Source: Dietzia aurantiaca
GTDB taxonomy: Bacteria; Actinomycetota; Actinomycetes; Mycobacteriales; Mycobacteriaceae
Direction: 5' to 3'
Assembly: GCF_021033825.1 (NCBI RefSeq)
Contig: NZ_JAIFXZ010000002.1
Location: forward strand, 62,001 to 126,000
Length of the DNA stretch: 64,000 nucleotides
Below, piece by piece: positions 37,218 through 46,018 of the stretch. The first letter of the stretch is position 1; each line of letters starts with the position of its first letter. A model generated the notes under the pieces. That model made no database searches, was not told the DNA's origin, and saw only the letters and a list, made by a program, of their open reading frames with translations. Made by a program: the position numbers and the translations under genes.

Positions 37218-37634
37218 ATGTCGGGTCACGAGGGGGACCGGAGCCGGAGGGCGGGGACGTCCGGGCGACGCAGGCCGGACCGGAGGCAACAGATCGGGAG
37301 GGCGGGTGAGAAGCACGCGGAATCGCTCCTGAGGTCCAGGGGCGCCGAGGTCCTGGCACGGAACTGGCGGTGTGCGGCCGGGGAGCTCGATCTGGTGGTG
37401 CTCGACGCCGCGGGTCGTCTCCGGTTCGTCGAGGTGCGCACCCGTACGGGGCCGGGCTTCGGCACCCCCGCCGAGTCGGTCACACCGGCCAAGCAGCACC
37501 AGGTTCGCATGGTGGCGAAGTACTGGCTCGCAGCCAACCCGGGCGGGTGGCGTCAGGTGTGCTTCGACGTCGTCGGGGTGGACCTGTCCGAGTCCGATCG
37601 TCCGCGGCTGGAGCTGCTCGAGGACGTGATGTGA
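37218..37634 (+). CDS. YraN/UPF0102 family putative nuclease
   Basis: A 138-residue protein with a basic leader of about 25 residues and then the YraN fold: RAGEKHAESLLRSRGAEVLARNWRCAAGELDLVVLDAAGRLRFVEVRTRTG. The GE-D-E-V-(K/R) arrangement (E, D, E..R) resembles the Holliday-junction-resolvase-like nuclease active site, although activity of the family is poorly documented. GGGAGGGG precedes the ATG; a start about 20 codons later is possible. Its stop overlaps yifB by 4 nt. yraN-yifB-dprA is a conserved DNA-processing cluster. Confidence 0.88.
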   Translation: MSGHEGDRSRRAGTSGRRRPDRRQQIGRAGEKHAESLLRSRGAEVLARNWRCAAGELDLVVLDAAGRLRFVEVRTRTGPGFGTPAESVTPAKQHQVRMVAKYWLAANPGGWRQVCFDVVGVDLSESDRPRLELLEDVM

Positions 37635-39154
37635 CAGTGGCGCTCGGACGCACGTGGGCGGTCACCCTCCAGGGGGTCGGGGGACAGTTGGTCGAGGTCG
37701 AGGCGGATGTGGGCCGTGGGTTACCGGCGGTGAGCATCGTGGGTCTGCCGGACAAGGCGGTGTTGCAGGCCAGGGACAGGGTCCGGGCTGCGGTCGTCAA
37801 CTCCGGCCTCACCTGGCCGCCGGGTAGGGTCGTGCTCTCACTGTCGCCGGCGGCGGTGCCCAAACGGGGCTCGGGCTTCGATCTCCCGCTCGCGATCGGG
37901 GTCCTCACCGCGTCGGGCGAGCTCCCGGCCGCGGCGTTCGAGGGGACGCTGCTGGTGGGGGAACTCGCGCTGGACGGGCGTATCAGGCCCGTGAGAGGCG
38001 TCCTGCCCGCGGTCCTCGCCGCACGGGAGGCCGGGTTGGAACGGGCGATCGTGCCGGGGGCGAACCTGGCGGAGGCTCGTCTCGTCAGGGGGATCGCCAC
38101 GGCCGGGGCGGACTCGCTCGCGATGATCGCCGTCTGGTGCCGCGGCTCAGGGGATCTGGTCTCGGAAGCGGCGGCGCCGCGGGGCGTCGCGGACGGTGAT
38201 GACTCCGACCTGGCCGAGGTGGTGGGCCAGGACGATTGCCGACGTTCCATCGAGGTCGCGGCGGCCGGCGGCCACGCGGTTCTCCTCCGTGGGGCCCCCG
38301 GGACGGGCAAGACGATGTTGGCGCGCAGGCTCCCCGGGTTGCTGCCCGATCTGGACGAGCAGGCGGCGCTCGAGGCCACCGCGATCCACTCGGTCATGGG
38401 CAAGCTCTCCTCTCGGGACCCGCTGCTGCGTCGTCCGCCGTTCGTCGCACCGCACCACGACGCGTCGACGGCGGCCCTCGTCGGCGGCGGTTCCACCACA
38501 CCGCGACCCGGGGCGGTCTCGCTGGCGCACAGGGGAGTGCTGTTCCTCGATGAATGTGCGGAGTTCTCCGGCCGCGTGCTCGACAGCCTCAGGACACCGC
38601 TGGAGGAGGGCGAGATACGGATCGCCCGCAGCGACGGGATCATGGTCTTTCCCGCGAGGTTCCAACTCGTCATGGCGGCGAACGACTGCCCCTGTGGCGC
38701 CGCGAGGCCGGACGACTGCACCTGCTCGCCTGACGCGCGCCGCCGCTACGGGCGGGCTCTGACCGGTCCGCTGCGGGACCGGATCGATATCGCCGCGCGG
38801 ACTCTGCCGGTCGGTTCCGGATTGTTCGCGGTGGGGGAGATCGAGGACACCGCGGTCGTGCGGGCCAGGGTGACGACGGCGAGGGCCGCCGCTGCCGATC
38901 GGTGGGCGGGGTGCGCGGAGGCGAACGGCGCCACGGCCAACGCCGGCGTGCCCGGGCGGGTCCTGCGATCACTGAAGGCGCTGGACAGGCGTGCCCTCCG
39001 CCCGCTGGACCGTGCGCTGGCCCACGGTGTCCTGTCGCCACGTGGTGTGGATCGGTGTCTCCGTCTGGCGTGGACGGTCGCGGACCTGCAGGGGGCCGTC
39101 GTGCCCACCGAATCGCATGTCGCCGAGGCGATGGTGCTGAGAGGAGAGGACTGA
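37631..39154 (+). CDS. YifB/ComM Mg-chelatase-like AAA+ ATPase
   Basis: A 507-residue AAA+ protein. The N-terminal Lon-like domain is ALGRTWAVTLQGVGGQLVEVEADVGRGLPAVSIVGLPD. Walker A follows at about 220 (GAPGTGKTMLARRLPG), Walker B in GVLFLDECAEFSGRVLDSLR, and the finger CPCGAARPDDCTCSPDARRRYGRALTGPLRDRIDI. In naturally competent bacteria ComM is a branch-migration helicase during transformation; its use in actinobacteria is unknown. The GTG overlaps the yraN stop and begins the conserved domain. It ends on the first base of dprA. Confidence 0.93.
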   Translation: MTVALGRTWAVTLQGVGGQLVEVEADVGRGLPAVSIVGLPDKAVLQARDRVRAAVVNSGLTWPPGRVVLSLSPAAVPKRGSGFDLPLAIGVLTASGELPAAAFEGTLLVGELALDGRIRPVRGVLPAVLAAREAGLERAIVPGANLAEARLVRGIATAGADSLAMIAVWCRGSGDLVSEAAAPRGVADGDDSDLAEVVGQDDCRRSIEVAAAGGHAVLLRGAPGTGKTMLARRLPGLLPDLDEQAALEATAIHSVMGKLSSRDPLLRRPPFVAPHHDASTAALVGGGSTTPRPGAVSLAHRGVLFLDECAEFSGRVLDSLRTPLEEGEIRIARSDGIMVFPARFQLVMAANDCPCGAARPDDCTCSPDARRRYGRALTGPLRDRIDIAARTLPVGSGLFAVGEIEDTAVVRARVTTARAAAADRWAGCAEANGATANAGVPGRVLRSLKALDRRALRPLDRALAHGVLSPRGVDRCLRLAWTVADLQGAVVPTESHVAEAMVLRGED

Positions 39155-40359
39155 TGGCAGGGCTTTTCGAGACGGTGGTCCCGGCGACGGATGAGGTCCG
39201 CGCGGCGTACGCCTATCTGGGCGCGGTGACGGAAAGGCCCACCGCACAACTCTGGGACCTGGTGGACACGGTCGGGCCGGTCGAGGCCCGCGACCGGATC
39301 CGGAGGAAGCAGGTGCCCGAGGGGCTGGCGGACCAGACCGAGGCACGACGAGACGTGGTCGACGGGGCCGGACTTCTGGATGACGCCCACAGGTCGGGGG
39401 CACGGCTGCTGGTGCCGGGCGATCCCGGCTGGCCGGACTGGCTTGTCGCGCCCCTCGATCGACCACGGGGGAGACGGCGCGATGGCACGGGCGGGGTGCC
39501 CACGGCGTTACGGCCGCTGGGGCTGTGGTGGCGTGGTCCCGCCGATCCGGCCACGGCGCTGGGTCGGTCGGTGGCGGTGGTCGGAACCCGCGCACCCACC
39601 GCGTACGGGCGGGCGGTGACCGCGGACCTGTCCGCCGGGGTATCGGCCGAGGACTTCACCGTGGTCTCCGGGGGAGCGTTCGGGATCGACGCCGCCGCGC
39701 ACCGTGCCGTGTTGGGGGCGGGAGGGGTGACCATCGCGGTTCTGGCAGGAGGCGTGGACCGGCTGTACCCCCGGGGGAACGACTCCATGCTCCGGCAGAT
39801 CGCGGAAACCGGGGCGGTGATCTCGGAACAGCCCCCGGGGACCGGCGTGACCCGGTACAGGTTCCTGGACCGGAACAGGATCATCGCGGCCCTGACATCC
39901 GCGACCATCGTGGTGGAGGCGGCCGCACGGAGCGGGGCCCTGAGCACCGCGGCGTGGGCGGCGGCGCTGGAGCGGCCGGTCGGCGCGATTCCGGGTCCTG
40001 TGACGTCGGTGGCATCGGTCGGGACCCATCTGCTGATCCGCGATCGCGGAGCCGTGTTGATCGGACGGACGGCCGACGTGGTGGAGTTGGCCGGCGATAT
40101 GGGGGAGACGGCGGCGCCGCCGTCCGGGGGCACCTCGACCTGGGACGGGCTGGATGACGTGACCCGGCGGGTGCTGGAGGCCCTCCCCACCACCGGTGGT
40201 GTGGCACCGGCCGAGGTCGCGGCGTCGGCGGGGATCCCGCCGAGCACGACCCGGGCGGTGCTGGGTCGACTGATGTCGACCGGAGCGGCGGTCCGGGGAT
40301 CGCAGGGCTGGCGACGATCCGGTGGGGGCGGCGTGCAGATGAGCCTGTCGGTGGGCTGA
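39154..40359 (+). CDS. dprA: DNA-processing protein DprA
   Basis: Loads RecA on incoming single-stranded DNA. The 401 residues have an N-terminal SAM-like region, a Rossmann-like core (VAVVGTRAPTAYGRAVTADL, VVSGGAFGIDAAAHRAVL, VLAGGVDRLYPRGN, RYRFLDRNRIIAALTSATIVVEAAARSGALSTAAWA), and a C-terminal winged-helix-like segment (about 330-385) for the end of the RecA interaction. GAGGAGAGGA precedes the ATG, which overlaps the yifB stop by 1 nt. No competence pilus genes are in the window, so its role in uptake or repair stays open. Confidence 0.94.
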   Translation: MAGLFETVVPATDEVRAAYAYLGAVTERPTAQLWDLVDTVGPVEARDRIRRKQVPEGLADQTEARRDVVDGAGLLDDAHRSGARLLVPGDPGWPDWLVAPLDRPRGRRRDGTGGVPTALRPLGLWWRGPADPATALGRSVAVVGTRAPTAYGRAVTADLSAGVSAEDFTVVSGGAFGIDAAAHRAVLGAGGVTIAVLAGGVDRLYPRGNDSMLRQIAETGAVISEQPPGTGVTRYRFLDRNRIIAALTSATIVVEAAARSGALSTAAWAAALERPVGAIPGPVTSVASVGTHLLIRDRGAVLIGRTADVVELAGDMGETAAPPSGGTSTWDGLDDVTRRVLEALPTTGGVAPAEVAASAGIPPSTTRAVLGRLMSTGAAVRGSQGWRRSGGGGVQMSLSVG

Positions 40360-40441
40360 CTGGGCGCCAGCGGGCCCGGCCGGTGATGGCTGCGCGAAGC
40401 CCGCGGTGTTCTTCTTGCGTGCGATCGCGGGTGGGGTGATG

Positions 40442-41419
40442 ATGGGACTCATGGGACGCATGGGTTCACAAGGGGCGGTCGGTCGCGAAGTGCCTCCCGC
40501 GCTCGAACCCGTCCTGGACGACTTCGCCGACCATCTCCGCGCCGGCCGGTCCCGCTCCGAGGCGACGGTCCGCGCCTACCGTTCCGACGCGCGAGCGCTG
40601 CTGTCCCGGCTCTCGACCGAGCCGGGGGGCCCGGCCTGCGCAGCCGATCTCGCCGGGGCGTTCACCCTGCCCGCCCTCCGGGGGTGGCTCGCCGAACAGG
40701 TCTCCGCCGGGGCGGCGCGCTCGAGCGTCGCGCGGCGGGTGGCGGCGGCGCGATCATTCAGCACCTGGGCGAGCCGGGTGGGACTCGTCCCGACGGATGT
40801 CGCCGCCCGCCTCGAGGCGCCGAAGGCGCAGCGGCACCTTCCGGAGGTGCTGCAGACCGCCCAGGCCGCCGAGGTGCTGCGGACGACCGAACTCGGGGCG
40901 GCGGAGGGCGACCCGATCGCCGTACGGGACCAGCTCGTCGTGGAACTCCTGTACTCCTGCGGGATCCGGGTGGCCGAGCTGTGTGGACTGGACGTGGACG
41001 ACCTCGACCGGGAACGACGCCTGCTGCGGGTACTCGGCAAGGGTGGCCGTGAACGTTCGGTTCCCTACGGCCGCCCGGCCGAGGCCGCATTGCGGGTCTG
41101 GCTCGACGCGGGGCGACGAGCTCTTGCCACCGACCGTTCCGGACCAGCTCTGCTGTTGGGGGCCCGGGGCGGCAGGCTCGACCCGCGGGCCGCACGTCGG
41201 ATCGTCAACGAGGTTACGGCGGTGACCCCGGGATCGCCCAGGGTCTCGCCGCACGCCCTGCGGCACAGTTCGGCGACACACCTCCTCGAGGGCGGCGCCG
41301 ACCTGCGCCATGTTCAGGAACTGTTGGGGCATTCGACGCCGGCGACCACGCAGATCTACACCCATGTCTCGGCCGATCGCCTCCGCGCCGCATACCGCGG
41401 AGCCCACCCGCGGGCATGA
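40442..41419 (+). CDS. xerC: Tyrosine recombinase XerC
   Basis: Tyrosine recombinase for resolution of chromosome dimers at dif. The 325-residue protein has an N-terminal SAM-like domain (DFADHLRAGRSRSEATVRAYRSDARALL). The catalytic set is Arg in YSCGIRVAELCGLDVDD, Lys in LGKGGRERSVP, His-x-x-Arg in SPHALRHSSATHLLEGGADLRHVQELLGH, and Tyr in STPATTQIYTHVS. The start is ambiguous: GGGG at 40433 suits the ATG at 40442; ATGs at 40439 and 40451 and a GTG at 40406 are alternatives. It sits after dprA as in mycobacteria. The usual partner xerD is not here. Confidence 0.93.
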   Translation: MGLMGRMGSQGAVGREVPPALEPVLDDFADHLRAGRSRSEATVRAYRSDARALLSRLSTEPGGPACAADLAGAFTLPALRGWLAEQVSAGAARSSVARRVAAARSFSTWASRVGLVPTDVAARLEAPKAQRHLPEVLQTAQAAEVLRTTELGAAEGDPIAVRDQLVVELLYSCGIRVAELCGLDVDDLDRERRLLRVLGKGGRERSVPYGRPAEAALRVWLDAGRRALATDRSGPALLLGARGGRLDPRAARRIVNEVTAVTPGSPRVSPHALRHSSATHLLEGGADLRHVQELLGHSTPATTQIYTHVSADRLRAAYRGAHPRA

Positions 41420-41470
41420 GACCGGGGCGGGGGAAAGGGCGAGTAAGGCAGGCGCGGCCCGGCGCAGTGA

Positions 41471-42076
41471 TCAGGCTTCGCCGTCCCCGGGTCGGGTGGG
41501 TTTGAGTCGGATCGGCCGGTCCGAGGCGAGTGTCAGCGACAGTGGGTCGACGTAGTCGTCGTCGTCACCTCCCGGGTTCCCCGAAGCGACGCGTGCGCCC
41601 CAGTGCAGGCACGCTTCCATGGGGCACCCCGGGTGTCCCGCGACGAGGTGGCCGACCGTCTGGCCCGTCGAGACCTCATCGCCTTTCCTGACACTCGCCG
41701 TCACCGGTTCGTAGGTGGTCCGTAGGCCGTCGCCATGATCCAGGGAGAGCACCGGCTTTCCGCCCACCGACCCCGCGAACAGCACGGTGCCGGGTGCCGG
41801 CGCGAGCACGGGCGACAGGGGCTCGGCCGCCAGATCGACGCCCCGATGCCCGGCGAGCCAGCGGTGATCGGGGGGATCGAAGCCGGTCACCGGGACCGCC
41901 GGGCCCGGGACGGGGCTGCGGAACCGCACCGTCGGGGCGGCAGGCGCGGCGGGGTGGGGCAGCACAGCGGCGAGCAGAACCCCCGCCACCGCCACCCCGA
42001 CCGCGGCGGCGCCGGCCCTTGTGGCTCCGGCACGGACGATCCGCACGGCTCCCGGTATGCCTCGCTCGTCTCCCAT
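41471..42076 (-). CDS. M23/LytM-domain exported protein
   Basis: A 201-residue envelope protein. An N-terminal signal/anchor helix (about residues 13-37, AGAAAVGVAVAGVLLAAVLP) precedes a LytM domain: GHRGVDLAAEPLSPVLAPAPGTVLFAGSVGGKPVLSLDHGDGLRTTYEPV, then KGDEVSTGQTVGHLVAG. The first metal motif HxxxD is present (HRGVD). The second, normally HxH, reads CLH in EACLHWGAR, as in other actinobacterial relatives, so it may be a weak or regulatory rather than active endopeptidase. The ATG at 42076 (GGAG upstream) is preferred to the much longer opening. It is transcribed away from rpsB. Confidence 0.85.
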   Translation of the reverse strand: MGDERGIPGAVRIVRAGATRAGAAAVGVAVAGVLLAAVLPHPAAPAAPTVRFRSPVPGPAVPVTGFDPPDHRWLAGHRGVDLAAEPLSPVLAPAPGTVLFAGSVGGKPVLSLDHGDGLRTTYEPVTASVRKGDEVSTGQTVGHLVAGHPGCPMEACLHWGARVASGNPGGDDDDYVDPLSLTLASDRPIRLKPTRPGDGEA

Positions 42077-42176
42077 GACTCCAGTGGAGCGTGTCCCGGG
42101 GCGCGGCGCGAGAGTCCCGGCGCCGGGTGTGGAGAAACTCGACGACCATCCACAGGTGTTCGTCGCCGTCGCCGTC

Positions 42177-42206
42177 TTGGCGGACAGACGCACCAACGGA
42201 TATGCT
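42177..42206 (+). promoter_or_regulatory. Candidate rpsB promoter
   Basis: TTGGCG (42177-42182), 18 nt, TATGCT (42201-42206): a good primary-sigma-type promoter. The transcript would begin near 42213 and carry a leader of about 260 nt. Confidence 0.6.
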
Positions 42207-42212
42207 TCCCGT

Positions 42213-42472
42213 GCGGTCGACTCTGCAGTCGATTGACTTCGCGTGTCCTGCCCCGCCTGCGGTGGAGCATCCGGACCCGTGATCCCCCGGATCACGGAAT
42301 CTCCGGACGACGGACCAGTTGGTGCCCCTGGCTGTTCAGGGGTGAGGTCCGGCGCGGACACCAGGGCCCGAGGCCACCCGGCTGAAGGGCGTAACCCGAT
42401 ACAGATTCAGAAAGCGAGGACGAGGGCCTCGCGGTCCGGCTGCTTCCAAGCCGGACGAGCCCTCAACCCATC
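42213..42472 (+). promoter_or_regulatory. Structured rpsB leader (396-nt gap holds no gene)
   Basis: Three hairpins are visible. First, 42277-42285 with 42289-42297 (perfect 9 bp, loop CCC). Second, CCCCTG 42325-42330 with CAGGGG 42337-42342. Third, GTCCGGCT 42434-42441 with AGCCGGAC 42449-42456, extended by GAGGGC 42422-42427 with GCCCTC 42459-42464. The only Shine-Dalgarno-like bases (GAGGACGAGGG, 42416-42426) are 46 nt from the ATG and partly in the third stem. This fits a ribosomal-protein leader used for feedback by S2; the matching RNA family was not identified. Confidence 0.6.
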
Positions 42473-43354
42473 ATGGCAGTTATCTCCATGAAGCAGCTGC
42501 TCGACGCAGGTGCTCACTTCGGTCACCAGACCCGTCGCTGGAACCCGAAGATGCGTCGGTTCATCTTCACCGACCGCAACGGCATCTACATCATCGACCT
42601 GCAGCAGACCCTGACGTACATCGACCAGGCGTACGAGTTCGTCAAGGAGACCGTCGCCCACGGCGGCACCGTCCTGTTCGTCGGCACCAAGAAGCAGGCC
42701 CAGGAGGCCATCGCCGAGGAGGCCGCCAAGGTCGGGATGCCGTACGTCAACCAGCGCTGGCTGGGCGGCATGCTCACCAACTTCCAGACCGTGCACCAGC
42801 GGCTCCTGCGACTCAAGGAGCTCGAGTCGATGGAGCAGTCGGGTGGATTCGAGGGTCGCACCAAGAAGGAAATCCTCATGCTCACGCGTGAGAAGAACAA
42901 GCTCGAGCGCACGCTCGGCGGTATGCGTGACATGGCCAAGGTACCTTCGATCGTGTGGGTCGTCGACACCAACAAGGAGCACATCGCCGTCGGCGAGGCC
43001 CGCAAGCTCAACATCCCGGTCGTCGCGATCCTCGACACCAACTGTGACCCGGATGTCGTCGACTACCCGATCCCGGCGAACGACGACGCGATCCGCTCCG
43101 TGACCGTGCTGACCCGCGTGATCGCCTCCGCCGTCGCCGAGGGCCTCAAGGCCCGCTCGCAGGCCGGCAAGACTACCGGCGACCAGGCCGAGCCCCTCGC
43201 CGAGTGGGAGACCGAGCAACTCGACCAGGTCACCGGCGAGGCCGCCGCTCCGGAGGCCGCCGAGGCCCCCGCCGAGATCACCGGCACCGAGTCGCCCGTG
43301 GCGGAGCCGCCCGCCGCCGAGGCCGCCCCCGAGGCGCCCGCCACCGAGGTCTGA
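42473..43354 (+). CDS. rpsB: 30S ribosomal protein S2
   Basis: Ribosomal protein at the back of the 30S subunit. The 293 residues open [27 protein letters not shown] and continue through [16 protein letters not shown] and [27 protein letters not shown], the S2 signatures. The C-terminal 60 residues form an Ala/Pro/Glu-rich tail, usual in actinobacteria. No Shine-Dalgarno lies at normal distance from the ATG, which fits leader-controlled expression. tsf follows at 205 nt across a large stem, the universal rpsB-tsf pair. Confidence 0.97.
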   Translation: MAVISMKQLLDAGAHFGHQTRRWNPKMRRFIFTDRNGIYIIDLQQTLTYIDQAYEFVKETVAHGGTVLFVGTKKQAQEAIAEEAAKVGMPYVNQRWLGGMLTNFQTVHQRLLRLKELESMEQSGGFEGRTKKEILMLTREKNKLERTLGGMRDMAKVPSIVWVVDTNKEHIAVGEARKLNIPVVAILDTNCDPDVVDYPIPANDDAIRSVTVLTRVIASAVAEGLKARSQAGKTTGDQAEPLAEWETEQLDQVTGEAAAPEAAEAPAEITGTESPVAEPPAAEAAPEAPATEV

Positions 43355-43373
43355 TCCTCAGGCACCCGCTCGA

Positions 43374-43437
43374 GACATGTCGGGCCCGGCCGCCCATGAC
43401 CCTCGCGGGGTCTCCGGGTGGCCGGGCCCGACGTGTC
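43374..43437 (+). terminator. 22-bp stem between rpsB and tsf
   Basis: Positions 43374-43395 pair with 43416-43437 over 22 bp with two G-U pairs. The 20-nt loop contains a further GACCC/GGGTC stem. It begins 20 nt after the rpsB stop. No T-run follows, so partial termination or processing (for example by RNase III) are both possible. Confidence 0.7.
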
Positions 43438-43485
43438 ACCGGCGGTGGGACCGGTCTCCATCGGCGCTTCGGCGTCTAGGGTGGA

Positions 43486-43501
43486 GGCGGATTCGTCCGC
43501 C
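43486..43501 (+). promoter_or_regulatory. TTCG-loop hairpin in the tsf leader
   Basis: GGCGGA, TTCG, TCCGCC: a 6-bp stem with a stable tetraloop, 58 nt before the tsf ATG. Its role, if any, is unknown. Confidence 0.45.
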
Positions 43502-43559
43502 GACCGACGCGACTACTTTTCACGACACATCCAACCCCAATAAGGAGGGTCGCCCCACA

Positions 43560-44384
43560 ATGGCGAACTACACCGCTGCCGACGTCAAGCGTCTGCGTGA
43601 GCTCACCGGCTCCGGGATGATGGACTGCAAGAAGGCTCTCGAGGAGACCGACGGCGACTTCGACAAGGCCGTCGAGGTCCTGCGCATCAAGGGGGCCAAG
43701 GACGTGGGCAAGCGCGCCGAGCGCGCCACCGCCGAGGGCCTGGTCGCCGTCAAGGACGGCGTCATGGTCGAGCTCAACTCCGAGACCGACTTCGTCGCCA
43801 AGAGCGCCGAGTTCATCGCGCTCGCCGACAAGATCGTCGGCGTGGCCGCCGCCCAGGGCATCTCCGATCTCGACGCGCTGAACGCCGCCGAGCTCGACGG
43901 CACCACCGTCGCCGACGCGGTCGTCGCCTTCTCCGCCAAGTCCGGCGAGAAGCTCGTCCTGCGTCGCGTGGGCAAGCTCGACGGCCCCGTCGCCGTCTAC
44001 CTGCACAAGCGTTCGTCGGATCTGCCGCCGGCCGTCGGCGTCCTGGTCGCCTACTCGGGCGAGGGCGAGGCCGCCGAGTCCGCGGCCCGTTCCGCCGCGA
44101 TGCAGATCGCCGCGCTCAAGGCCCAGTACCTCTCGCGTGACGAGGTCCCCGCCGACGTCGTCGCCAAGGAGCGCGAGATCGCCGAGGCCACCGCCCGCGA
44201 GGAGGGCAAGCCGGAGCAGGCACTGCCCAAGATCATCGAGGGTCGGCTCAACGGCTTCTACAAGGACGTCTGCCTCCTGGACCAGGCCTCCGTCACCGAC
44301 AGCAAGAAGACCGTCGGTGCGCTTCTCGAGGAGGCCGGCGCGAAGGTCACCTCGTTCCTGCGCTTCGAGGTCGGTCAGGCCTGA
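43560..44384 (+). CDS. tsf: Elongation factor Ts
   Basis: Nucleotide exchange factor for EF-Tu. The 274 residues begin [44 protein letters not shown] (N-terminal UBA-like helices and the conserved TGxGMMDCK). The core domain follows with [16 protein letters not shown] and [11 protein letters not shown], and it ends [21 protein letters not shown] lies 11 nt before the ATG, in marked contrast to rpsB. Read-through from rpsB probably supplies part of its transcript. Confidence 0.97.
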   Translation: MANYTAADVKRLRELTGSGMMDCKKALEETDGDFDKAVEVLRIKGAKDVGKRAERATAEGLVAVKDGVMVELNSETDFVAKSAEFIALADKIVGVAAAQGISDLDALNAAELDGTTVADAVVAFSAKSGEKLVLRRVGKLDGPVAVYLHKRSSDLPPAVGVLVAYSGEGEAAESAARSAAMQIAALKAQYLSRDEVPADVVAKEREIAEATAREEGKPEQALPKIIEGRLNGFYKDVCLLDQASVTDSKKTVGALLEEAGAKVTSFLRFEVGQA

Positions 44385-44415
44385 CCCGCGCCTGAACCGC
44401 TTCGTGCGGTGAACC

Positions 44416-44454
44416 AGCGACGGCGGTACCCGAGGATCGGGTGCCGCCGTCGCT
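44416..44454 (+). terminator. tsf terminator
   Basis: AGCGACGGCGGTACCCG (44416-44432) pairs over 17 bp, one G-U, with 44438-44454 across a 5-nt loop, 32 nt after the tsf stop. No strong T-run is seen, as usual in high-GC actinobacteria. Confidence 0.75.
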
Positions 44455-44460
44455 CGTCGT

Positions 44461-44490
44461 GCCCGCCGGGTGCGCACGCCACCGGCGGGC
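44461..44490 (+). terminator. Second hairpin in the tsf-pyrH gap
   Basis: GCCCGCCGG (44461-44469) and CCGGCGGGC (44482-44490), a perfect 9-bp stem with a 12-nt loop, directly after the previous stem. Together they separate tsf from pyrH. Confidence 0.5.
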
Positions 44491-44622
44491 TGCGCTGTGG
44501 AGGGCGTGCGGATAGGGCAGAATGTACCCGGCTCCACCATGGGCCGAACAGCTCCTCGACGACACGGTGTCAGGAGCGTCGACGCGCGACACGGGCTCGA
44601 TCCGCCCGGGACGAGGAGAACG

Positions 44623-45348
44623 ATGACCGACCCGCTGCACGGGTACAAGCGTGTGATGCTCAAGCTGGGTGGCGAGATGTTCGGCGGCGGTGGCGTGGGC
44701 ATCGATCCGGACGTCGTGCAGTCCGTCGCGCGCCAGATCGCAGAGGTCTCCAGGACCGGGGCTCAGATCGCGATCGTGATCGGTGGTGGCAACTTCTTCC
44801 GTGGCGCCCAGTTGCAGCAGCGCGGACTCGACCGCGCCCGGAGCGACTACATGGGGATGCTGGGCACCGTGATGAACTGCCTGGCCCTCCAGGATTTCCT
44901 CGAGCAGGAGGGCATCTCCACGCGGGTGCAGACGGCCATCCACATGGGTCAGGTGGCAGAGCCGTACATCCCGCTGCGCGCCGAGCGGCACCTCGAGAAG
45001 GGCCGGGTCGTGATCTTCGGTGCCGGCATGGGCATGCCCTACTTCTCCACCGACACCACCGCCGCCCAGCGGGCGCTGGAGATCCGGGCGGACGTGCTGC
45101 TCATGGCAAAGGCCGTCGACGGGGTGTACTCCGATGATCCGCGGACGAACCCGGATGCCGAGCTGTACGCCCGCATCGAGCACCGTGAGTGCCTGGAGCA
45201 GGGTCTCAAGGTCGCGGACGCCACGGCGTTCAGCCTCTGCATGGACAACAACATGCCGATCTTGGTCTTCAACATGCTCACCGAGGGCAATATCGCCCGC
45301 GCGGTGGCCGGTGAGCAGATCGGGACCCTGGTGAGCAGCCCGGCCTGA
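44623..45348 (+). CDS. pyrH: Uridylate kinase
   Basis: Phosphorylates UMP to UDP for pyrimidine nucleotide supply. The 241-residue amino-acid-kinase-fold protein shows [80 protein letters not shown], and [16 protein letters not shown]. The ATG at 44623 with CGAGGAG upstream is preferred over a longer in-frame opening. It begins the pyrH-frr-cdsA run; frr starts 57 nt later. Confidence 0.96.
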   Translation: MTDPLHGYKRVMLKLGGEMFGGGGVGIDPDVVQSVARQIAEVSRTGAQIAIVIGGGNFFRGAQLQQRGLDRARSDYMGMLGTVMNCLALQDFLEQEGISTRVQTAIHMGQVAEPYIPLRAERHLEKGRVVIFGAGMGMPYFSTDTTAAQRALEIRADVLLMAKAVDGVYSDDPRTNPDAELYARIEHRECLEQGLKVADATAFSLCMDNNMPILVFNMLTEGNIARAVAGEQIGTLVSSPA

Positions 45349-45404
45349 CCCGGCCGCAGTAGGACCACGCACCCACCAGCCGACACGAACGAAAAGAGAC
45401 GAAG

Positions 45405-45962
45405 ATGATCGACGACACCCTGCTCGAGGCCGAGGAGAAGATGGAGAAGGCGATCGAGCACGTCCGCGACGAGCTCTCCGCCATCCGCACCGGTCGTGCG
45501 AATCCGGGCATGTTCAACCGGGTCATGTGCGAGTACTACGGAACGATGACACCCATCACCCAGATGGCGACCATCACGGTCCCGGAGCCCCGCATGCTCA
45601 TCATCAAGCCGTACGAGATGTCGCAGATGGGCCCCATCGAGAACGCGATCCGTAACTCGGACCTCGGCGTCAACCCGACGAACGACGGCCAGGTGCTCCG
45701 CGTGACCGTCCCGCAGCTCACCGAGGAGCGCCGCAAGGACCTGGTCAAGCAGGCCAAGGCCAAGGCGGAGGACGGTCGTATCGCGCTTCGCGGGGTGCGC
45801 CGCAAGGCGATGGACGAGCTCAAGCGCATCGACAAGGACGGCGAGGCGGGCGAGGACGAGGTCAACGCCGCGGAGAAGGAGCTCGACAAGGTCACGCAGC
45901 GCTATGTGGCCGAGGTCGACGAGATCGTGAAGGGCAAGGAAGCCGAACTGATGGAGGTCTGA
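45405..45962 (+). CDS. frr: Ribosome recycling factor
   Basis: Splits post-termination ribosomes together with EF-G. The 185 residues match RRF from [36 protein letters not shown] through [20 protein letters not shown]-like [24 protein letters not shown] to the C-terminal [17 protein letters not shown]. All features of the L-shaped protein (three-helix bundle and small beta domain) are present. GAAAAGAGA lies before the ATG. cdsA is 57 nt downstream. Confidence 0.97.
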   Translation: MIDDTLLEAEEKMEKAIEHVRDELSAIRTGRANPGMFNRVMCEYYGTMTPITQMATITVPEPRMLIIKPYEMSQMGPIENAIRNSDLGVNPTNDGQVLRVTVPQLTEERRKDLVKQAKAKAEDGRIALRGVRRKAMDELKRIDKDGEAGEDEVNAAEKELDKVTQRYVAEVDEIVKGKEAELMEV

Positions 45963-46018
45963 CCCCTCCCGGGTTCTCCGCCAGCCGTTCAACCACCACA
46001 ACAGTCGAGGAGTACGCC

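Noticed and set aside
40442-41419. xerC as an integrase of a genomic island
   Set aside because: Its place after dprA is conserved, and there are no att repeats, tRNA or phage genes around it.
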